Part shown: piece by piece, positions 15,435-23,542 of the stretch
Layout: each line of letters opens with the position of its first letter
Numbering within the stretch: the stretch's first letter is position 1
NCBI GenBank assembly: GCA_036639875.1
Contig: JAVWHX010000014.1
Location: 1 to 38,762 of the forward strand
Direction of reading: 5' to 3'
From: JAVWHX01 sp036639875
Lineage (GTDB): Bacteria; Bacillota_I; Bacilli_A; Erysipelotrichales; Coprobacillaceae
Length of the DNA stretch: 38,762 bases
Notes under the pieces: model-generated
What the model was told of the DNA's origin: nothing
What the model saw: the letters and a program-made list of their open reading frames with translations, nothing else
Databases searched by the model: none
Position numbers and translations under genes: made by a program

Positions 15435-15863
15435 ATGGACATACGTAAAAAAATAGAAGATCTACAGACTGCTGATCACAAACTCTTACTTATTATTGGT
15501 AAACCTGGAAGTGGTAAATCAAGAGTTATTAGAGAATATAGTGAAGAAACTGGTATCCCCATTGTTGATTTAGATAAAATTTTCATCAATACTCCACCAG
15601 AAAAACTTATGCATGAAATGAGCGATTTCTTAAAAGAATATCGCCAAAAAGTATTGCTCTTAGATAATAAAAAAATTCTCTATTCAAAGAATAGTTCAAT
15701 TGATTTATTAGCATTCCTTAAAGAAATTAGTAAAACAGTTCCAGTTGTCGCAACATGGAATGGAAAAATTGAAGATGGACAACTTTTCCATTTCAATAAA
15801 GATGCCCCAGAAGATCTCATCTATTCAGTATCTAAAGAAAACTGTAAATATGTATTATGTTAA
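15435..15863 (+). CDS. BrxF-like P-loop protein (orphan)
   Basis: A 142-residue P-loop protein resembling BrxF of BREX-3 phage-defence systems. Walker A is IIGKPGSGKS (residues 20-29) and the Walker B-like strand is KVLLLDNKKILY. The C-terminal VVATWNGKIEDGQL is the most telling motif, since the BrxF family has a conserved W-N-G-x-(I/Y)-E-x-G-x-L there. Length is normal for BrxF. No brxA, brxB, brxC, pglX or pglZ gene is in the window, so this is a solitary copy, perhaps with a housekeeping role or acting in trans. It has its own promoter and terminator. AAGGAG lies 10 nt before ATG 15435. Confidence 0.7.
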   Translation: MDIRKKIEDLQTADHKLLLIIGKPGSGKSRVIREYSEETGIPIVDLDKIFINTPPEKLMHEMSDFLKEYRQKVLLLDNKKILYSKNSSIDLLAFLKEISKTVPVVATWNGKIEDGQLFHFNKDAPEDLIYSVSKENCKYVLC

Positions 15864-15866
15864 AAA

Positions 15867-15907
15867 AGGTAAGAATCTTGTTTAAGATTCCTTACCTTCT
15901 TTTTTTA
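15867..15907. terminator. Bidirectional terminator at 15.88 kb
   Basis: GGTAAG-AATCTT / AAGATT-CTTACC with one bulged base and a GTTT loop, followed on the plus strand by TTCTTTTTTT and on the minus strand by TTTTTT. It ends the BrxF-like transcript and the small gene on the opposite strand, whose stop codon is in the loop. Confidence 0.85.
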
Positions 15908-16007
15908 TAAGTTCCTTTTCTCCACGTTCTACTAAGCTCTTTGTAATAGCACCACCAATTGGTCCAATAAAATGTGGGTTTTTTCTTTGATGAGAACTCT
16001 TAGACAT
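15882..16007 (-). CDS. 41-residue small acid-soluble-spore-protein-like protein
   Basis: This small frame is easily missed. It has a good ribosome-binding site (GAAGGTG, 5 nt before ATG 16007), ends in a terminator, and encodes a basic protein. The segment HFIGPIGGAITKSLVERGEK resembles the second conserved block of alpha/beta-type small acid-soluble spore proteins (G-x-(V/I)-G-G-x-(I/M)-(T/V)-(K/R)-x-(L/M)-(V/I)). The first DNA-binding helix block of full-length SASPs is missing, so it is a half-length or divergent form. In a spore-former a role in coating or protecting spore DNA is plausible. The gene is well supported, the function only moderately. Confidence 0.6.
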   Translation of the reverse strand: MSKSSHQRKNPHFIGPIGGAITKSLVERGEKELIKKEGKES

Positions 16008-16038
16008 AATAACACCTTCTTTCTGTATTATTATGTGT

Positions 16039-17664
16039 TTATTTATAGACTTCTATTTGACATTCATAACCTTTATATATACAAACCAAGTAACCATAAT
16101 GGAGTTTTTCAATTAAAGCATATCTAAACAATTCTTCTTGATTAAGTTTGTATTTCAAACTGATTTCTCTTATAACTTCTTTTCTCTGTTCAGGCGCTAA
16201 TGTTGGTTGATACCATCTTTTTGGCTTGACTTTAAATAATGATAAGTAATCCTGAATTAAGTAATCATGATAGATTGGATCATTAAGATAAGTATCTAAG
16301 TATATAAATAATTCATCTAATTGATATCCCATCTTTTTATAGTTTTGTTGTTGATAAAATAAACCCAATTGATAAAAGAATTGAAATGGCGATTTTTGAT
16401 TATCCATAATCTTATGAAGTGTTAAAGGAAATCTCCCACTATTCCAATACTTCTCCAACATATCTTCAGCGATATGTATATTTTCAACATCTTGGATAGA
16501 TAACCATTTGTTTTCAATCATTTCATATGGAGCACGTTCTTGGTAAACATAACCATAATTATCAGCATCATTTCTTAAAGATGTTCCTCTTAACATCTTT
16601 AAAAAACCAAGTTGTAGTTCTTTAGCTCTAAAAGCAAAAACATCATCAAATGATTGAGCAAAGCGATCATATGTCTCATAAGGTAAACCAGCAATCAAAT
16701 CAAGATGTAAATCACATTTACCATTTTGCATTAACTGCTGAATAACTTCACTTAGTCTTTGAAAGTTTTGATTTCTTTTAACAGCTTTATTTGTTGGTTC
16801 ATATGTTGATTGAATACCTATTTCAAATCTTAGTAATCCTCTAGGAGCATTATCACTTATAAAATCGATAATCTTTTGTTGAAAAACATCAGCATTAATT
16901 TCAAATTGGTATTGTTGATGAGGTTTATGATTTTTAAAGATATAATCTAATATCATAATTGCATGCTCTGTACTGGCATTAAAACTACGATCTAAGAACT
17001 TAACTGTCTTAACACCATTTTGAGTAATTGCTTCTAATTGTTTTTGCAAGTATTCTTGACTAAAGAATCGCAAACCTTTTTCTAAAGATGATAAACAGTA
17101 TTGACAAAGAAACGGACAACCACGACTTGATTCAAAATAGAGAAGTCGTTTAGACATATCTTGAATATCTCTTGGTAAGCAATAGGGAGAATCTAAAGAT
17201 TCAACATAAGTTAAATCAACTGTTGCGATTTCGTTGCTTATATGATCAATATAGCTTACACCAGCAATATCAACACTTTGTTGCTTCTCTAAGCATTCAA
17301 TCAATTGATGTAGAACCATTTCTCCTTCACCACTAATCACATAATCAATACAATAATGATTTAAAAAATATTCAGGCTCATATGTCACTTCAGGTCCACC
17401 CAAAATAATAATCAATTCAGGATTATGTTTTTTTAACAATTCACAAATATCTTTAATCATTTCAATATTCCAAATATAACTAGAAAAAGCAATAATATTT
17501 AACTCCATACTTAAAAGATCATCTACAATATGTTCAATAGAATCCTTGATTGTATATTCCTTAAAATCAATATCATGCATCTTATAACAAGAAACATATA
17601 ACAATCTTAAAGATAAAGATGTATGTATATATTTAGAATTTAATGTTGTAATCAAAGTTTTCAT
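16039..17664 (-). CDS. B12-binding-type radical SAM protein with DUF4080 domain
   Basis: A 541-residue enzyme. Residues ~1-150 form a B12-binding-like fold (LGGPEVTYEPEYFL, ISGEGEMVLHQLIE). The radical SAM domain starts with ESSRGCPFLCQYCLSS, holding the C-x3-C-x2-C cluster site near residues 180-190, followed by VKFLDRSFNA and DLIAGLPYET. The C-terminal ~150 residues match DUF4080. The B12-fold domain lacks an obvious D-x-H-x-x-G cobalamin motif, so cobalamin may not be bound. The family has no confirmed substrate. TAGGAGAA precedes ATG 17664. A strong hairpin separates it from the VanY-like gene upstream. Confidence 0.85.
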   Translation of the reverse strand: MKTLITTLNSKYIHTSLSLRLLYVSCYKMHDIDFKEYTIKDSIEHIVDDLLSMELNIIAFSSYIWNIEMIKDICELLKKHNPELIIILGGPEVTYEPEYFLNHYCIDYVISGEGEMVLHQLIECLEKQQSVDIAGVSYIDHISNEIATVDLTYVESLDSPYCLPRDIQDMSKRLLYFESSRGCPFLCQYCLSSLEKGLRFFSQEYLQKQLEAITQNGVKTVKFLDRSFNASTEHAIMILDYIFKNHKPHQQYQFEINADVFQQKIIDFISDNAPRGLLRFEIGIQSTYEPTNKAVKRNQNFQRLSEVIQQLMQNGKCDLHLDLIAGLPYETYDRFAQSFDDVFAFRAKELQLGFLKMLRGTSLRNDADNYGYVYQERAPYEMIENKWLSIQDVENIHIAEDMLEKYWNSGRFPLTLHKIMDNQKSPFQFFYQLGLFYQQQNYKKMGYQLDELFIYLDTYLNDPIYHDYLIQDYLSLFKVKPKRWYQPTLAPEQRKEVIREISLKYKLNQEELFRYALIEKLHYGYLVCIYKGYECQIEVYK

Positions 17665-17674
17665 ATGTTCTCCT

Positions 17675-17706
17675 AAAAATAATCTAGGGTTAACCCTAGA
17701 TTATTA
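17675..17706 (-). terminator. Perfect hairpin between vanY-like and DUF4080 genes
   Basis: A 28-bp perfect palindrome with arms AATAATCTAGGG and CCCTAGATTATT around TTAA (17678-17705) is followed on the minus strand by TTTTT and then the next Shine-Dalgarno. Confidence 0.8.
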
Positions 17707-18948
17707 GTTTTCTTTAATTTGAGGAATGACACCTTCATTTAAGCAATAATCCTCAAGTGTCCAATTCTTTTCATAAATCTTTGTTGCAGCCTCAACACCA
17801 ACATATCTAAAATGCCATGGTTCATGAACAATTCCTGTTGTTTTAGCTGTTCCTTCAGCAAATCTTAAGATAAATCCATAACGATGTGCATTCGCTATAG
17901 CCCACTTATATTCAGCAGTATCCCCAAATACAAGTCTTTCTTTTTTAATAACACTTTCACTTGTTAAGTCAACACCTAAACCAGTTTGGTGTTCACTACA
18001 TCCTGGAATAGCAACATGTTCTTTAGCGTAAATACCGCCCCACTTCTTTTCAAATGAATTATATGTTTCAACTTGTTTTTGATAAGAACGATAAGCACTA
18101 TTAATAACCAAAGATAAATTTTCTTTCTTAGCAGCATTATACATTTCAACCAAAGCATCCGCAGCAGCTTTTCTCATTGAAGGATTATCACAATCAGGTG
18201 CAATAGGCATTTCGGGTTTTACCAAATCACTTGGTTCATAAGAAGAAGGTAATTGGAAACCTTTCTTAACTAAAGTAAGAATATCATCTGGATTTTGAAT
18301 AGTATATGTTTTTTTAGGTTCATTAGACGCAACAATAAATGGATATGTTGTAATTAAAACAGCATAATTATAATTGCCTTTTTCAGCATAAACCTTCATA
18401 TATTTTTCCATGTCTGTAAAGACACAACCATTAACTTTCATATAGGGTTCAATTTGAGCATAAGTATATTGTTTCTCAATTAAATAACCTAAATCATCAA
18501 TACTAGCAGTCTTTAAAACAGCCCATATTTGTTTATTATCATATCCTAATGCTTCTAATTTAGAAGCATAATTATCAAATATATTATCTACTGTTTTAAC
18601 AACAGCTTTTACTTCTTCATCTTCATGAAGAGTAGTATATTGTTCATATTCATCATAGTATTTAACTTTATCACTTGATTCAATCCAATTAGTAATATGT
18701 TCTAATTTATCATGAGAAAGAATTTCACTAACATCAGCACTTTCTAAAGATAAAATATCATTTTGTTGTGAGAAAGAATATCCTTTAAACATAAGTTGTA
18801 AACGACTTAAATTAAACCAAACCAAAGCCCCAATAATAAGAATACTAATCCCAGCAATAATACCAATACGATCCCAACGAATCTTAGAACGTCTAGAACT
18901 AGAATAACTACTATAATATGTATATCTCTTATTTTTATTAAATCTCAT
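17704..18948 (-). CDS. VanY-type D-alanyl-D-alanine carboxypeptidase (M15B), membrane-anchored
   Basis: A 414-residue cell-wall enzyme that trims D-Ala from peptidoglycan precursors. The N terminus is cytoplasmic and rich in Tyr, Ser and Arg (residues 1-25), followed by one membrane helix (~27-46), so the catalytic part is extracellular. The M15B domain (~250-400) carries INSAYRSY, the zinc-binding GCSEHQTGLGVDL (His and Asp) and HEPWHFRYVG (catalytic Glu, zinc His). The middle region (~50-240) is a separate unassigned domain. There are no vanA/B-type resistance genes nearby, so this is a housekeeping DD-carboxypeptidase, not evidence of glycopeptide resistance. Confidence 0.9.
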   Translation of the reverse strand: MRFNKNKRYTYYSSYSSSRRSKIRWDRIGIIAGISILIIGALVWFNLSRLQLMFKGYSFSQQNDILSLESADVSEILSHDKLEHITNWIESSDKVKYYDEYEQYTTLHEDEEVKAVVKTVDNIFDNYASKLEALGYDNKQIWAVLKTASIDDLGYLIEKQYTYAQIEPYMKVNGCVFTDMEKYMKVYAEKGNYNYAVLITTYPFIVASNEPKKTYTIQNPDDILTLVKKGFQLPSSYEPSDLVKPEMPIAPDCDNPSMRKAAADALVEMYNAAKKENLSLVINSAYRSYQKQVETYNSFEKKWGGIYAKEHVAIPGCSEHQTGLGVDLTSESVIKKERLVFGDTAEYKWAIANAHRYGFILRFAEGTAKTTGIVHEPWHFRYVGVEAATKIYEKNWTLEDYCLNEGVIPQIKEN

Positions 18949-19110
18949 AAAATACCTCTTTTCTTACGATTTATAGTTTAACATATCCTTAACCATTTTT
19001 CTACATCAAACAACAAAATTCATGTCATATTCTTTAAATGAAATCATAATTATATTGCAATAATAGCCATTTTATGTTATTTTATAATTTGTATAAAGGA
19101 GGATGACTCT

Positions 19111-19383
19111 ATGCATTTTGTTATTTGTGGATTTATAGCACTTATATGTTTAGTAGCTGCTATCTTATTTACTGAAGTGTTCCCAAAATTTTTCAAAGCT
19201 ATACTTGCTTTACTTGGATCTTTCACTTCTGGATATGCACTTGCTATATTGATCAGAAAAATTGCAATGACTTCAAAGGCATTTACTGTCTTTCCATTAT
19301 GGCCAACAATTGGTGTTTGTAGTGCAATAATGCTTCTACTTGTGATTATTGTTGTATTCATAAGAAGAAAGAAAAAAGCTTAA
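19111..19383 (+). CDS. Small three-helix membrane protein, unknown
   Basis: A 90-residue very hydrophobic protein with helices around residues 3-20, 27-45 and 66-84 and a positively charged end RRKKKA, which should stay in the cytoplasm. No family is recognised. Gene status is supported by AAAGGAGGATGACTCT before ATG 19111, a TATAAT at 19083-19088 and a strong terminator 8 nt after the stop. An open frame on the opposite strand over the same bases lacks these signals and is a shadow. Confidence 0.65.
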   Translation: MHFVICGFIALICLVAAILFTEVFPKFFKAILALLGSFTSGYALAILIRKIAMTSKAFTVFPLWPTIGVCSAIMLLLVIIVVFIRRKKKA

Positions 19384-19390
19384 TAAGTTT

Positions 19391-19424
19391 AAAGGAGATA
19401 CGTTTCATTGTATCTCCTTTTCTT
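19391..19424 (+). terminator. Terminator after the 19111-19383 gene
   Basis: AAAGGAGATAC / GTATCTCCTTT around an 8-nt loop (19391-19420), followed by TCTTTT. Confidence 0.85.
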
Positions 19425-20249
19425 TTACTTTAAGAATAAAAGTCCTATAACTATTGATAACATATTTGCAAAAATTGTATAACCATAAATCCTATTCTTT
19501 AAAATATCATCACCTAAGAATTTAGCATATAGCTTACATTCCATATAAATAACTATACTTTCCATAAATATAAAATTAATAGATGAAATAACAAGAGAAT
19601 CAATTGTAAATAAACCAATATTTAAAATCAATTGAGTCAAGATATTAACTCCAAGTATAAGCAATAACTGACGTTTTTTAGAAAAGTGATAACATAATGC
19701 AATAATCACTTCAATAACAACTGTTAATGCCATTCTTATAAGAAGTGATTCAATCTGATAAGTCTTGATAATATCATTAGAAATATCTAATGTTATATTC
19801 CCCTCAGTTAATTCTTTAACATCTATATGATAATAACTATCAAAACCTTCTTTTTCATATATATCACTGACTATAAACTTATCAGTCTCAGGTAAATAAA
19901 TTAATACTTTAAAGACTTTTGGTGGAAAATAATTCCAAGAAAACCTTGAGGTTTGAGTGCATTCTTCAAAGTATTGTAAGAAATAATAATGATCAGTATC
20001 TTGATATTCCACAAACTTCTTAAAGATATTATCTTTGATTTTAGACTCTCCATCAATTGTCTCGTTATAGACAGAATATGGTCCTGTTGATTCTTCTTTA
20101 GATAAAAGCGTTACATAATACTTTTGACCTTCTAGTCCCGCTATATCAAGGTTTATTGATGGTTTAGGTCCCATATCAGCATATACAGGACTTAAGAATA
20201 CAAATAACATTGAAAACATCAGCAAACATATCCATAATCGTTTCTTCAT
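19425..20249 (-). CDS. Secreted-domain plus multi-helix membrane protein, unknown
   Basis: A 274-residue protein with a signal peptide (MKKRLWICLLMFSMLFVFLS, cleaved after VYA), an extracellular domain of about 130 residues beginning DMGPKPSINLDIAGLEGQ, and four to five hydrophobic helices in the C-terminal half (~155-270). The opening G-P-K-P-S-x-x-(L/V)-x-x-x-G-L-E-G-x-x-Y-Y-V-T-L-L-S recurs in hypothetical proteins of gut Clostridia as I remember them, but no function is known. ATG 20249 follows AGAAGGGATAAT. It lies just downstream of a GntR/ABC transporter operon but is separated by a terminator and has its own extended -10 promoter. Confidence 0.65.
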   Translation of the reverse strand: MKKRLWICLLMFSMLFVFLSPVYADMGPKPSINLDIAGLEGQKYYVTLLSKEESTGPYSVYNETIDGESKIKDNIFKKFVEYQDTDHYYFLQYFEECTQTSRFSWNYFPPKVFKVLIYLPETDKFIVSDIYEKEGFDSYYHIDVKELTEGNITLDISNDIIKTYQIESLLIRMALTVVIEVIIALCYHFSKKRQLLLILGVNILTQLILNIGLFTIDSLVISSINFIFMESIVIYMECKLYAKFLGDDILKNRIYGYTIFANMLSIVIGLLFLK

Positions 20250-20270
20250 ATTATCCCTTCTTTCACCCAT

Positions 20271-20303
20271 ATTATATCAAAAAAGAGTACCAAAGTACTC
20301 TTT
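20271..20303 (-). promoter_or_regulatory. Terminator fused to an extended -10 promoter
   Basis: On the minus strand the hairpin AAAGAGTAC-TTTG-GTACTCTTT (20303-20282) ends the ABC permease transcript. Its T-run runs straight into TTGATATAAT, an extended -10 (TATAAT at 20276-20271) for the next gene. Confidence 0.75.
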
Positions 20304-20307
20304 AAAT

Positions 20308-20955
20308 TTAAAATTGTTTATTATGCATAACTTTTAAAGTTACAAAGTATGAAGTAAGGAGTGCCAATAAAGTTGCAAGAACTCCAAATAAAACAACTTG
20401 TAGATTAGATATATCAGCAATAATAGCATTAATATCTATATTTAAATATTGACATAACATATAAATTGCAAATCCTATAACAAAGACAATTCCTATAACA
20501 GCAATCATTGCTATTCTGCCCTTTTCTCCACCATATTTGATTTGTGTTGGTATCATAAATGATAATAAGAACATTGGTATACACAAGATTAAGATTGCTG
20601 TTTGTAACCACTCAGTGAGTACAAATTGACCTTGCGCATTGAATTTATAAACTGTACATGCAATCGTAGTAAGCAACCAAATACTTATACAAACAATAAA
20701 TCCTAATATATATTTTTCCTTAGCGTATTCTTTACGTGTAACTGGTAGTGTAAGTAAGAATACATTACTTTTATTGTATTCATCATAACTGATTGTGGAA
20801 GTTACAAAGAACGTTGCAATAAATGTTAAATAACTCATGATAAATGTAATATCATTACCAGTAGCTACAAAACAAGCAGCAATAGCAACCATCATAAACA
20901 ACATATTTCTTTGTCCTTTTAACAATTTAAAGTCTTTAATAAGTAATCCCATCAT
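20308..20955 (-). CDS. ABC-2 type transporter permease
   Basis: A 215-residue membrane subunit with six hydrophobic helices (~17-33, 38-55, 85-103, 118-138, 150-170, 185-205). The short loop ISYDEYNKSNVFLLTLPVTRKEYAKEKYI between helices 2 and 3 is typical of ABC-2 permeases of the YtrC/BcrB kind, where it contacts the ATPase. ATG 20955 overlaps the ATPase stop by 4 nt (ATGA). With the ATPase it forms an exporter controlled by the upstream GntR protein. The substrate is not visible; family members act in cell-wall antibiotic response. Confidence 0.87.
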   Translation of the reverse strand: MMGLLIKDFKLLKGQRNMLFMMVAIAACFVATGNDITFIMSYLTFIATFFVTSTISYDEYNKSNVFLLTLPVTRKEYAKEKYILGFIVCISIWLLTTIACTVYKFNAQGQFVLTEWLQTAILILCIPMFLLSFMIPTQIKYGGEKGRIAMIAVIGIVFVIGFAIYMLCQYLNIDINAIIADISNLQVVLFGVLATLLALLTSYFVTLKVMHNKQF

Positions 20956-21803
20956 AATTGTTCACCTCTAATCATTAACATAATAATACTATCTAAATTA
21001 CCTTTTTCTATAATCATATTTGGATAATTATCAAGATAAAATTGTTTTTGATTTGTTAAACACTCATATCCATAACTTTCTTCTTTACACCTTAATATAT
21101 ATTGTTTATCAATTTTATTAAATTCATCTTTTCCTACTTTAATCACTGCATACTCACCTAATAAAACATCAGTATCTTCATGCATTATAATTTGTCCTTG
21201 ATGAATCATATAAACATCATCACATAATGTTTCTAAATCACTTGATATATGTGAACTAATCAAGATAGAACTCTCTTCATTAGTTTCAAGATAACTACGT
21301 AACATATCTAATAATTCATCTCTAGCTATAACATCTAAACCAGCAGTTGGTTCATCAAGAATAAGAATCTTTGATTGATGAGATATAGCAACCAAGACTT
21401 TAAGTTTAGCTTTCATTCCTGTAGAAAAATCTTTAAGTTGTTTATTTAAAGGTAATTGAAAATGTTGACATTTTTGTATAAAATCATTTTTATTAAATGA
21501 TTTATACAAATGAGACATAATTGGAATAATGTCTTTAATATTCAAATAATCATTAAATCCTGAATCAGATAAGACAACTCCAACTTTTTCTTTATCTTCT
21601 TTAGATAAAGTCTTATGCTCTTTACCAAGTATTTCTATTTCACCACCATCAATAGAAATCAAATCTAAAATAGCTTTAAATGTTGTACTCTTCCCGGCTC
21701 CATTTTGTCCTATTAAACCAGTTACGCATCCAGGATTAACATCAATTGTACAATTAAGTGTGAATTGATCATATTTCTTATGAACGTTTGTTAGCTTTAA
21801 CAT
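20952..21803 (-). CDS. ABC transporter ATP-binding protein
   Basis: A 283-residue ATPase. Walker A is GLIGQNGAGKST (residues ~30-41), the signature is DFSTGMKAKL, Walker B with the D-loop is KILILDEPTAGLD, and the H-loop is SSHIS. Residues ~225-283 are an extra C-terminal domain common in ABC-2 exporters. It follows the GntR regulator by 2 nt and overlaps the permease by 4 nt, so the three form one operon in the YtrA-YtrB-YtrC pattern. Confidence 0.93.
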   Translation of the reverse strand: MLKLTNVHKKYDQFTLNCTIDVNPGCVTGLIGQNGAGKSTTFKAILDLISIDGGEIEILGKEHKTLSKEDKEKVGVVLSDSGFNDYLNIKDIIPIMSHLYKSFNKNDFIQKCQHFQLPLNKQLKDFSTGMKAKLKVLVAISHQSKILILDEPTAGLDVIARDELLDMLRSYLETNEESSILISSHISSDLETLCDDVYMIHQGQIIMHEDTDVLLGEYAVIKVGKDEFNKIDKQYILRCKEESYGYECLTNQKQFYLDNYPNMIIEKGNLDSIIMLMIRGEQL

Positions 21804-21805
21804 TT

Positions 21806-22177
21806 TTATCCCTCCACTATCAAATTAAATATTTGTTTTATTTCTTCTTCGCTTAATCCATATCGCTTTCCTTTTTGGATGGCCATTTCCAAATCAGTTT
21901 CGATTTCTTTTCTTTGTTCTTCAATTAAAAGATCAGCATTTGCTGCAGCTACATAAGTTCCTTTTCCATGGATAGTAATTGTGAAACCTGTTTGTTCAAG
22001 TTGGTCATATGCCTTTTTGACTGTAAGTGCACTTATCTTTAAATCTTTTGATAAAGAACGAACAGATGGTAAAATATCATTTTCTTTTAGATCACCATTA
22101 ATGATCATTGTTTTCATTTGTTCAACCACTTGTTCATATATAGGCTGCATCGATGAATTATTAATAATTAGTTTCAT
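21806..22177 (-). CDS. GntR-family (YtrA subfamily) regulator
   Basis: A 123-residue repressor with the GntR winged helix (residues ~10-75: PIYEQVVEQMKTMIINGDL, LPSVRSLSKDLKISALTVKKAYDQLEQTGF, GKGTYVAA) and a short C-terminal dimerisation tail of about 45 residues, which defines the YtrA type. GAGGAGG precedes ATG 22177. It is the first gene of the ABC operon and its promoter is flanked by 16-bp inverted repeats, so autoregulation is expected. Relatives respond to cell-wall-active antibiotics. Confidence 0.92.
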   Translation of the reverse strand: MKLIINNSSMQPIYEQVVEQMKTMIINGDLKENDILPSVRSLSKDLKISALTVKKAYDQLEQTGFTITIHGKGTYVAAANADLLIEEQRKEIETDLEMAIQKGKRYGLSEEEIKQIFNLIVEG

Positions 22178-22198
22178 GTTTTTCCTCCTCTGTTCACA

Positions 22199-22245
22199 AA
22201 CAGTATATAACAGTATATAACTGTTGTCAACTGTTATATACTGTT
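22199..22245. promoter_or_regulatory. GntR operator with -35/-10 of the ABC operon
   Basis: AACAGTATATAACAGT (22199-22214) and its exact inverse complement (22230-22245) lie 15 bp apart, with further internal AACTGTT repeats. The minus-strand promoter TTGACA (22230-22225), 17 bp, TATACT (22207-22202) is embedded in it. This is the expected site of the YtrA-type regulator. Confidence 0.85.
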
Positions 22246-22249
22246 TATT

Positions 22250-22276
22250 TAAAAAAGATTCATTAAGAATCTTTTA
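22250..22276 (-). terminator. Terminator after the MFS gene
   Basis: AAAAGATTC / GAATCTTTT (22253-22261, 22267-22275) with a 5-nt loop and TTTTTT on the minus strand. It overlaps the MFS stop codon. Confidence 0.8.
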
Positions 22277-23434
22277 TCTTTGACGACTTGGCATCTTAAA
22301 TTTTAACGCGATAATGGTTGCTATAACAATAACAACAGCATACATCAAGTAAACAACTGTATAAGCAGAATTTCCACCAATCTTATCAATTATTGTTCCT
22401 GATAACATTTGGAATATCAATGCTGATAAGCCTTTAGCAAGCATTGATGATATTCCATAGGCACTATTTACATATTTTTCATCTACGATATCTATAATGA
22501 TTTTAACAGCAACCAAAATAAAAACAATACTTGTTAGTCCTTGAAAGAAGAACATATACATAATCATTGATGGTGGTGGACATGTTGAATACCAAACAAA
22601 ACGGATAACAGATAACACACTCGCAATAACCATTAAATATTTATATGATATCTTTTTCATAATACGATCTGAAAAAAGAATTGTTGGTATTTCAAACATA
22701 GTACTTAATAATAGCGTTGTTCCAACCATCGCTGTTGTTCCACCAAGTTGTTTAATTAATAAAGGCATATAAACATTATTGGCACTTATAGGTCCTTGAA
22801 ATAGAATATAGATAAGGACAAACAATACAAATGCTTTATTTTTAATTAATGAAGATAACATTTCTTTAACAGTGAATTGTTGTGAAGCATTTTTTTCTGT
22901 TGGTTTCACATCATGCATAAAATAAAAACCAATAATTGTTAAGACAATAGCCACAGCAAATATATAATAATTAGCTAATGGAGATACATAATCATAAACT
23001 ATCCCTGCAACTTGACAAGCCACAGCATAACAAACAGATCCCCACAATCTTATCTTACCAAAAGGATACGGAGAAGCAGTTGCTAAACGATCAGATAAAG
23101 CGGTTGTTCCATTAAAGAATCCTTGTGTAAAACCATTAAATAAAAATAGAAATATAAAATTCTTACTATATGCAAATAACATCCCCGATATAACGCAAAG
23201 AATCAAACAACTCATACCAACAAGTTTTGGACTCTTAAGTTTATCAGCAATCATCCCACACACTGGCTGAGATACAATAGCAAACAATGGAGCAGCTGAT
23301 GTAATCAATGAAATCTCAGTAGCTGAACACCCAACTCCTGCTAAATACACAGATATAATACAAGCAAATGTTCCCCACGAATAGTAAAACATCCCATTAG
23401 ATAATGCATAATAAAAATAACTACCCTTTTTCAT
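22274..23434 (-). CDS. MFS transporter of the LacY-like/nucleoside-symporter type
   Basis: A 386-residue membrane transporter with about twelve hydrophobic helices in two halves. The segment QPVCGMIADKLKSPK between helices 2 and 3 fits the MFS G-x-x-x-D-(R/K) motif. A FNGTTALSDRLATASP-FGKIRLWGS stretch is typical of the MFS_1-like (LacY/NHS) group. Substrate is unknown; a sugar or nucleoside is family-based inference. GGGGAG precedes ATG 23434. It is monocistronic with its own terminator, adjacent to the GntR operon promoter but not part of it. Confidence 0.85.
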   Translation of the reverse strand: MKKGSYFYYALSNGMFYYSWGTFACIISVYLAGVGCSATEISLITSAAPLFAIVSQPVCGMIADKLKSPKLVGMSCLILCVISGMLFAYSKNFIFLFLFNGFTQGFFNGTTALSDRLATASPYPFGKIRLWGSVCYAVACQVAGIVYDYVSPLANYYIFAVAIVLTIIGFYFMHDVKPTEKNASQQFTVKEMLSSLIKNKAFVLFVLIYILFQGPISANNVYMPLLIKQLGGTTAMVGTTLLLSTMFEIPTILFSDRIMKKISYKYLMVIASVLSVIRFVWYSTCPPPSMIMYMFFFQGLTSIVFILVAVKIIIDIVDEKYVNSAYGISSMLAKGLSALIFQMLSGTIIDKIGGNSAYTVVYLMYAVVIVIATIIALKFKMPSRQR

Positions 23435-23506
23435 AAAATCTCCCCTTATTTGTTAATTATTTTATCATTGAGTTACCAAAAATTATACTTTTTTCAAAAC
23501 ATGAAA

Positions 23507-23542
23507 TAAAAAACACATATTAAGATAAATCAATATGTGTTT
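23507..23542 (-). terminator. Terminator after the EamA transporter gene
   Basis: AAACACATATT / AATATGTGTTT (23511-23521, 23532-23542) followed on the minus strand by TTTTTTATT. The stop codon is in the loop. Confidence 0.75.

Noticed and set aside
15435..15863. A complete BREX phage-defence locus
   Set aside because: Only the BrxF-like gene is present; neighbours are unrelated.
17704..18948. Vancomycin resistance
   Set aside because: A VanY-type carboxypeptidase alone, without van ligase, dehydrogenase or two-component genes, is ordinary cell-wall housekeeping.
19077..19361. Long open frame on the minus strand opposite the small membrane protein gene
   Set aside because: It lacks a ribosome-binding site and promoter, whereas the plus-strand gene has both and a terminator.
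22199..22245. Short CRISPR-like repeats (CAGTATATAA twice)
   Set aside because: Too few and too short; they form an inverted operator around a promoter.
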